Part shown: positions 57,952 to 64,000 of the stretch, piece after piece
Position numbering within the stretch: the first letter of the stretch is position 1
How the letters are laid out: every line of letters begins with the position of its first letter
NCBI RefSeq assembly: GCF_947495705.1
Contig: NZ_CANLZR010000002.1
Coordinates: forward strand, 186,001-250,000
Source: an uncultured Phycicoccus sp.
GTDB lineage: Bacteria; Actinomycetota; Actinomycetes; Actinomycetales; Dermatophilaceae
Reading direction: 5' to 3'
Length of the DNA: 64,000 nucleotides
The notes under the pieces: model-generated
Databases searched by the model: none
What the model was told of the DNA's origin: nothing
The model's input: only the letters and a program-made list of their open reading frames with translations
Made by a program: the position numbers and the translations under genes

Positions 57952-58593
57952 GTGGGTGAGCAGGCGACGGACTCCGACCAGGCCCGGCCCTCCCCTCGCC
58001 CCGGCCGCCGACGCGTCGTCGTCCTCGCCGGCCCGAGCGGCTCCGGCAAGTCCCGCCTCGCGCACCGGCTGCGCGCGGCCCGCGGCTGGCCGGTCTTCCG
58101 GCTCGACGACTTCTACCGCGACGAGGACGACCCCGCGATGCCCCGGCACCCCGACCTCGGCATCCTCGACTGGGACCACCCCGACAGCTGGGACGCCGAC
58201 CGCGCCGTCGCCGGCCTGCGCGAGCTGCTCGACACCGGGCGCACCGAGCTCCCCGTCTACGACATCTCACGCAGCCGCGCCGTCGGCAGCCACGAGGTGA
58301 CGGCGGCCCCGCACGACCTCGTCCTCGCCGAGGGGATCTTCGCGGCCGACATCGTCGCCCGGCTCGACGCCGAGGGGATGCTGCACAGCGCCTGGTGCGT
58401 GCACCACCGGCCCGTCGTGACGTTCGTCCGCCGCCTGGCCCGCGACCTCAAGGAACGCCGCAAGTCCCCGCCGGTCCTCGTTCGACGCGGCTGGCGGCTC
58501 ATGCGCGACGAGCCGGGCATCGTCGCGCGGCAGACCGCACTCGGTGCCGCGGGTTCCCGCGCCGCAACCGTGGAGCGCAGCCTCCTCGGTTAG
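57952..58593 (+). CDS. uridine kinase-like P-loop protein
   Basis: VVVLAGPSGSGKSRLAHRLRAARGWPVFRLDDFYRDEDDPAMPRHPDLGILDWDHPDSWD. Confidence 0.85.
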   Translation: MGEQATDSDQARPSPRPGRRRVVVLAGPSGSGKSRLAHRLRAARGWPVFRLDDFYRDEDDPAMPRHPDLGILDWDHPDSWDADRAVAGLRELLDTGRTELPVYDISRSRAVGSHEVTAAPHDLVLAEGIFAADIVARLDAEGMLHSAWCVHHRPVVTFVRRLARDLKERRKSPPVLVRRGWRLMRDEPGIVARQTALGAAGSRAATVERSLLG

Positions 58594-58625
58594 GGTTGCG
58601 GCGTGCCGCACGAGGGGACCCGCCG

Positions 58626-59807
58626 ATGACCGACCAGCCGTGGGTCCCGCCGGGGTCCGCGCCCGGGACCCCGCCGTCCGCGGAGCCCACACCGCAGCCC
58701 CCACCGCCGCCGCCTCCGGCGCCGGGTCCCCCGCCCGGTTCCGCTCCGCCCCCCGGCGGCGGCTGGGCGCCTCCCGGCCAGGCCCCCTACGGCCAGATGG
58801 ACTACCGGCCCGGCATCATCCCCTTGCGCCCGCTGACGCTCGGTGACCTGTACGGCGGCGTCCTCAAGGCCGTCCGCGGCAACCCCGCCGCGACCATCGG
58901 CCTCGCCGCGCTCACCACGCTCGCGTTCCTCGTCCCCGCCACCGCGCTCGGCTCCTGGCTCGCCGGGCAGACCTCGTTCTCCTTCCTCGACGACGGCTCG
59001 AGCGGCGCGTCCGACACGCTCCCCGACGGCTTCGGTCTCGGGATCCTCGGGGTCTACCTGCCCTCGATCGCCCAGGTGTTCGCCTCGATCCTCCTCGCCG
59101 GCTTCCTCGCCCAGGTCATCGGCCAGGCGGTCCTCGGCCGGAAGGTGTCGATGGGCCAGACCTGGCGCGCCACTCGCGGGCGGGTCCCCGCGATGCTCGG
59201 CGCGGTCCTCGTCACCCTGTTGGCCGCGCTCGTCGTCGTCGCGGTGACGGTCGGCATCCCGGTCGGCGTCATCGTCTTCGGGGAGACAGCCGGCGGGGGC
59301 AACATCGGGGTCTACGTCCTCGTCGGGATCCTGGGGTTCATCGCCCTCATGGCGGCGCTGTTCTACCTCTCGACGGCCTGGGCGTTCGCCACCCCCGCCA
59401 TCGTCATCGAGCGGGTCGGCGTCTTCGCGGGCCTGCTCCGCTCGGCCCGGCTCGTGGGCAGCCCCGTGAAGGGCCCCTTCTGGCGGATCCTCGGGCTCCG
59501 GCTCCTCACCGGGCTCATCGTCGGGGTCGCCGCGTCGGTCATCACCCTGCCCATCACCTTTCTCCTGTTCTTCATCGTCGGCCTGACCTTGGCCGATGAC
59601 CCCAGCGGCGGGAACTTCCTCGTGCTGCAGACCGTGACGTCGGGCATCGCCGGCCTCCTCACCGGGGCCCTCACCACCCCGTTCAGCGCGGGGGTCGACG
59701 CGCTGCTCTACGTCGACGCGCGGATCCGCCGGGAGGGTCTCGACGTCCAGCTGATCCAGACCGCGCAGGGCGCCGCGGCGCCACCGTGGCCGACGCCCCC
59801 CGGCTGA
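58626..59807 (+). CDS. Pro-rich N-terminus membrane protein (glycerophosphoryl diester phosphodiesterase membrane-domain-like)
   Basis: Polyproline N-terminus then IIPLRPLTLGDLYGGVLKAVRGNPAATIGLAALTTL and multiple TM segments. Confidence 0.72.
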   Translation: MTDQPWVPPGSAPGTPPSAEPTPQPPPPPPPAPGPPPGSAPPPGGGWAPPGQAPYGQMDYRPGIIPLRPLTLGDLYGGVLKAVRGNPAATIGLAALTTLAFLVPATALGSWLAGQTSFSFLDDGSSGASDTLPDGFGLGILGVYLPSIAQVFASILLAGFLAQVIGQAVLGRKVSMGQTWRATRGRVPAMLGAVLVTLLAALVVVAVTVGIPVGVIVFGETAGGGNIGVYVLVGILGFIALMAALFYLSTAWAFATPAIVIERVGVFAGLLRSARLVGSPVKGPFWRILGLRLLTGLIVGVAASVITLPITFLLFFIVGLTLADDPSGGNFLVLQTVTSGIAGLLTGALTTPFSAGVDALLYVDARIRREGLDVQLIQTAQGAAAPPWPTPPG

Positions 59808-60478
59808 GCCCACCCGTGCCCACCCTCCCGCACCTCGTGCTGCCCCTCGACGTCCCCCTGGACCCCACGTCGGACGAGGCGCGACGCTGGCTGGAGGAGG
59901 AACTGTCGAGCGCCCGGTACAACGCCCAGCCCGGGCTGCTGGAGCGGCTGCGCGAATGGCTCGACCGGCTCCTGTCGAGCTCCCCCGACGGGGGGTTGCC
60001 GTCGGTGTTCCTCCCGGTCGCGATCGGGCTTCTCGTCGGGGTGCTCGCGCTGGTGCTGTACCGCGTCCTGCGCCGCGAGGTCGGCTCCTCCGGCGCCCAG
60101 GCCGGCTCCGGTGTCCTCGACGTCCCCGACCTCCCGGCCGCCGTCCTGCGTCGCCAGGCCCGGGCCGCTGCGGACCGGGGCGACTGGGACACGGCGGTCC
60201 TCGAGGGGGTGCGCGCCGTCGCGCGGGCCGCCGTGGAGCGGGTTGTGCTCGACGACGCACCGGGGCGGACGGCGCACGAGGTGGCCCTCGAGCTGGCCAC
60301 TGCCTTCCCCGCCGAGGACGCCGCCCTCATCGCCGCGGCCGACTCCTTCGACGCCGTCCGCTACGGCGACCGGCCCGCCACCGAGGCCCAGGCGCGCGGC
60401 GTCCTGGCCCTCGACGACCGGCTCACCGCCACCCGCCCCTCCCGTCCGGGCCACGTCGCCGCGGAGGCGGCCGGATGA
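59786..60478 (+). CDS. DUF4129 domain-containing membrane protein
   Basis: SDEARRWLEEELSSARYNAQPGLLERLREWLDRLL...AVARAAVERVVLDDAPGRTAHEVALELATAFP. Confidence 0.82.
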   Translation: MADAPRLSPPVPTLPHLVLPLDVPLDPTSDEARRWLEEELSSARYNAQPGLLERLREWLDRLLSSSPDGGLPSVFLPVAIGLLVGVLALVLYRVLRREVGSSGAQAGSGVLDVPDLPAAVLRRQARAAADRGDWDTAVLEGVRAVARAAVERVVLDDAPGRTAHEVALELATAFPAEDAALIAAADSFDAVRYGDRPATEAQARGVLALDDRLTATRPSRPGHVAAEAAG

Positions 60479-61715
60479 CGACGACCACCCCCGCCGCGCC
60501 CGCGGGCATCGCCCCCGCCGGCGCCGACACGGGTCGTGCCGCCCGGCGCGTCCGCGACGTCGTGGTCTGGGTGCTCGTGTTCGTCGTCGGAGGCGTCCTC
60601 GTCGCCCTCGCGGCCGGGTCCCCGTCCCCCGAGGAGTACCTCCACCCCGACGGCACCGGGCAGTCCGGGACGCGTGCCCTCGTCGAGGTCCTCACCGACC
60701 AGGGCGTCGACGTCCGGGTCGTCGGCACGGCGGGTGACGCCGTCGATGCGACGGGCGCCGGCCCGGGGGTGACGGTCGTCGTCGGCAACTCCGACCTCCT
60801 CACCTCGACCGCCGCGCGTCGGCTGCTGCGGGAGACCCGTGGGGCCGACCGGGTGGTCCTCCTCGACGGAGCACCGCGCGTGCTCGCCGACCTCGGTCTC
60901 GGCGTCGAGGTGACGTACCCGCCGGTCGACCCCGACGCCGCGGACTGCGGCGTTCCGTGGGTGCGCCCGGACGACGAGCTCGCCCGGGTCTCGTGGTCGA
61001 TCCTCGCCACCGCCGAGGACCTCCCGGCGGGCGCCCGGGCGTGCTACCCGCTCGTGCCGCCGGAGGATCGCGGCAGCAGCGCCGAGCCGCCCCCGACCGG
61101 CTGGGCCTCCGTCGACCTCCCGGCCACCGACGGCCACGCGCCGGTCACCGTCGTCGGCTTCCCCGACGCCGCCACCAACCGCTTCGTCACCGAGGCCGAC
61201 CACGCGGGGCTCGTCGTCCGGCTCCTCGGGGCGTCGCCGACCCTCGTCTGGTACCACCCGGCGGCCGACGACCTCACCCAGAACCCCGCTCCGGCCGACG
61301 AGCAGTCGGTGTGGCCCGCGTGGGTCGAGCCCGGCCTGGCCGTCGCCGCCCTGGCCTTCCTCGTGTTCGCCCTGGCCCGGGGGCGGCGGCTCGGGCGGCT
61401 CGTGCCCGAACCCCTGCCGGTCGTCGTGCGGGCCACCGAGACCACCGAGAGCCGCGCCGAGCTCTACCGTGCCGCGGGCGACCGCGCGCGCGCCGCCAGC
61501 GTGCTGCGGCGGGCCGGCGCCGGCCGGCTCGCCGCCCGGCTCGGCCTGGCAGCCGGCACCTCCCACCCGGCGCTCGTCGCGGCGGTCGCCGAGGCCACCG
61601 GGACCCCCGCCGCCGAGGTCGACGCACTCCTGCGTGACGTCCCCCCGTCCGACGAGGCAGCCCTCGTCATGCTCGCCCAGCAGCTCGCCCATCTCGAGGA
61701 GAAGGTCCGTACGTC

Positions 61716-61719
<4 letters not shown>
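60475..61719 (+). CDS. DUF4350 domain-containing membrane protein
   Basis: EYLHPDGTGQSGTRALVEVLTDQGVDVRVV...DRVVLLDGAPRVLADLGLGVEVTYP; located between DUF4129 and MoxR genes. Confidence 0.85.
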
Positions 61720-62764
<1,045 letters not shown>

Positions 62765-62765
<1 letters not shown>

Positions 62766-64000
62766 TGACCCTGACGACCCGCGCCGCGGCGCTGCTCCTG
62801 CTCGGCCTCGTCCCGGTCGTGCTGCGGCCGGCGGCGTCGACCGTGTGGGTCTGGCTGCTCGTCTGGCTCGTGCTCGTCGGCCTCGACCTCGCGCTCGCCG
62901 CCGCTCCGGGCGGCCTGCGGCTGACCCGGGAGGGCGAGACCCAGGTGCGGCTCGGGGAGTCGCTGTCCACCAGCATCATCGTGGAGAACACCGGCCGCCG
63001 GACCGCCCGCGGCGTGGTGCGCGACGGGTGGCCCCCGTCGGCGGGGTCCCGGCCCGGACGGCACCCGGTCTCCGTGCCGCCGGGCGAGCGGCGCCGGGTC
63101 ACCACCACGCTCGTACCGACCCGCCGGGGCGACCGGCGCGCCGACCGCGTGACGGTCCGCCTGGCCGGGCCGCTCGGCCTCGCCGCGCGCCAGCGCTCGG
63201 TCGAGGTGCCGGGGCGGGTCCGGGTCCTGCACGCCTTCCCGTCGCGCAAGCACCTGCCGAGCCGGCTCGCGGTGCTCCGCGAGCTCGACGGCCGGGCGGC
63301 GGTGCGCACGCGCGGGCAGGGCACCGAGTTCGACAGCCTGCGCGACTACGTCGAGGGCGACGACGTCCGGTCCATCGACTGGCGTGCCACGGCCCGGCGC
63401 CGCAACCTCGTCGTGCGGACCTGGCAGCCCGAGCAGCACCGGCGCATCGTCATCGTCATCGACACCGGGCGCACGAGCGCCGGACGGGTGGGCGACGCGC
63501 CCCGGCTCGACGCGGCGATGGACGCCGCCCTCCTCCTCACCGCGCTCGCGGGGCACGCGCGCGACCGAGTGCAGGTCGTCGCGGGCGACCGGCGGGTACG
63601 GGCCCGGGTCACCGGCGCCGACCGCGCGGCGCTGCTGCACGACGTCATCAGCACGCTGGCGCCCGTCGATCCGCAGGTCGTCGAGACCGACTGGGGGGTG
63701 CTGGCCGCCGAGGTGACCCGGTCGACCCATCGGTCGCTCGTGGTCCTGCTCACCCCGCTCGAGCCGGCCGCCGTCGAAGAAGGGCTGCTGCCCGTGCTGC
63801 CGGCCCTCGTCAACCACCACCGGGTCGTCGTCGCATCGGTGGCCGACCCCGCGCTGGACGCGATGCGCGCCGCCCGGGACGGGTCCACGCAGGTCTGGGG
63901 TGCCGCCGCGGCCGAGCGGACCCTCGCCCTGCGCGGCGCCGCCGCCGAGGCCCTCGGCCGGCTCGGCGTCGACGTCCTCGACGCACCACCGGACGAGCTG
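62765..64000 (+). CDS. DUF58 domain-containing protein (continues beyond right edge)
   Basis: Open from ATG 62765 to the window end; TRGQGTEFDSLRDYVEGDDVRSIDWRATARRRNLVVRTWQPEQHRRIVIVIDTGRTS. Absent from the ORF track because no stop is reached. Confidence 0.92.

Noticed and set aside
58680-58770. Possible microsatellite in the polyproline coding stretch
   Set aside because: Codon-level CCG/CCC/CCA repeats encode a Pro-rich cytosolic N-terminus; no exact tandem DNA period.

Overview
This is a high-GC actinobacterial chromosomal window. The gene content resembles Intrasporangiaceae or other Micrococcales, but that placement is inference. It is densely coding with about 61 supportable CDSs. 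No rRNA, tRNA, CRISPR array or transposase was recognised. Main blocks are: purE/purK; a two-component system with an adenylate cyclase; birA with an acyl-CoA carboxylase beta/epsilon pair; a DUF559-type (Vsr-like, PD-(D/E)XK) endonuclease gene bracketed by two inverted tandem-repeat arrays; a Liu-like acyl-CoA carboxylase/acyl-CoA dehydrogenase pair with a divergent MerR regulator; a divergent LacI-controlled sugar cluster with two LacD/YihT-like aldolases, LacC-like and FGGY kinases and an RbsABC-like ABC transporter; a GGDEF-EAL protein; a biotin-dependent carboxylase alpha subunit; an ArsR-rhodanese/DsbA/CcdA cluster; a second ABC importer; deoC with two aldehyde dehydrogenases; and a DUF4129/DUF4350/MoxR/DUF58 cluster that runs off the right edge. 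The best candidate for an undescribed system is the DUF559 gene at 11433-12365. Four 43-bp repeats lie on its left and two full plus one partial 44-bp repeats on its right, in opposite orientation. All but one copy carry the core ACATCGACCAATAGGTCACGCCAGGTAC in full or nearly so, while the intervening sequence differs between the two sides. All calls come from reading the sequence; no database search was run.
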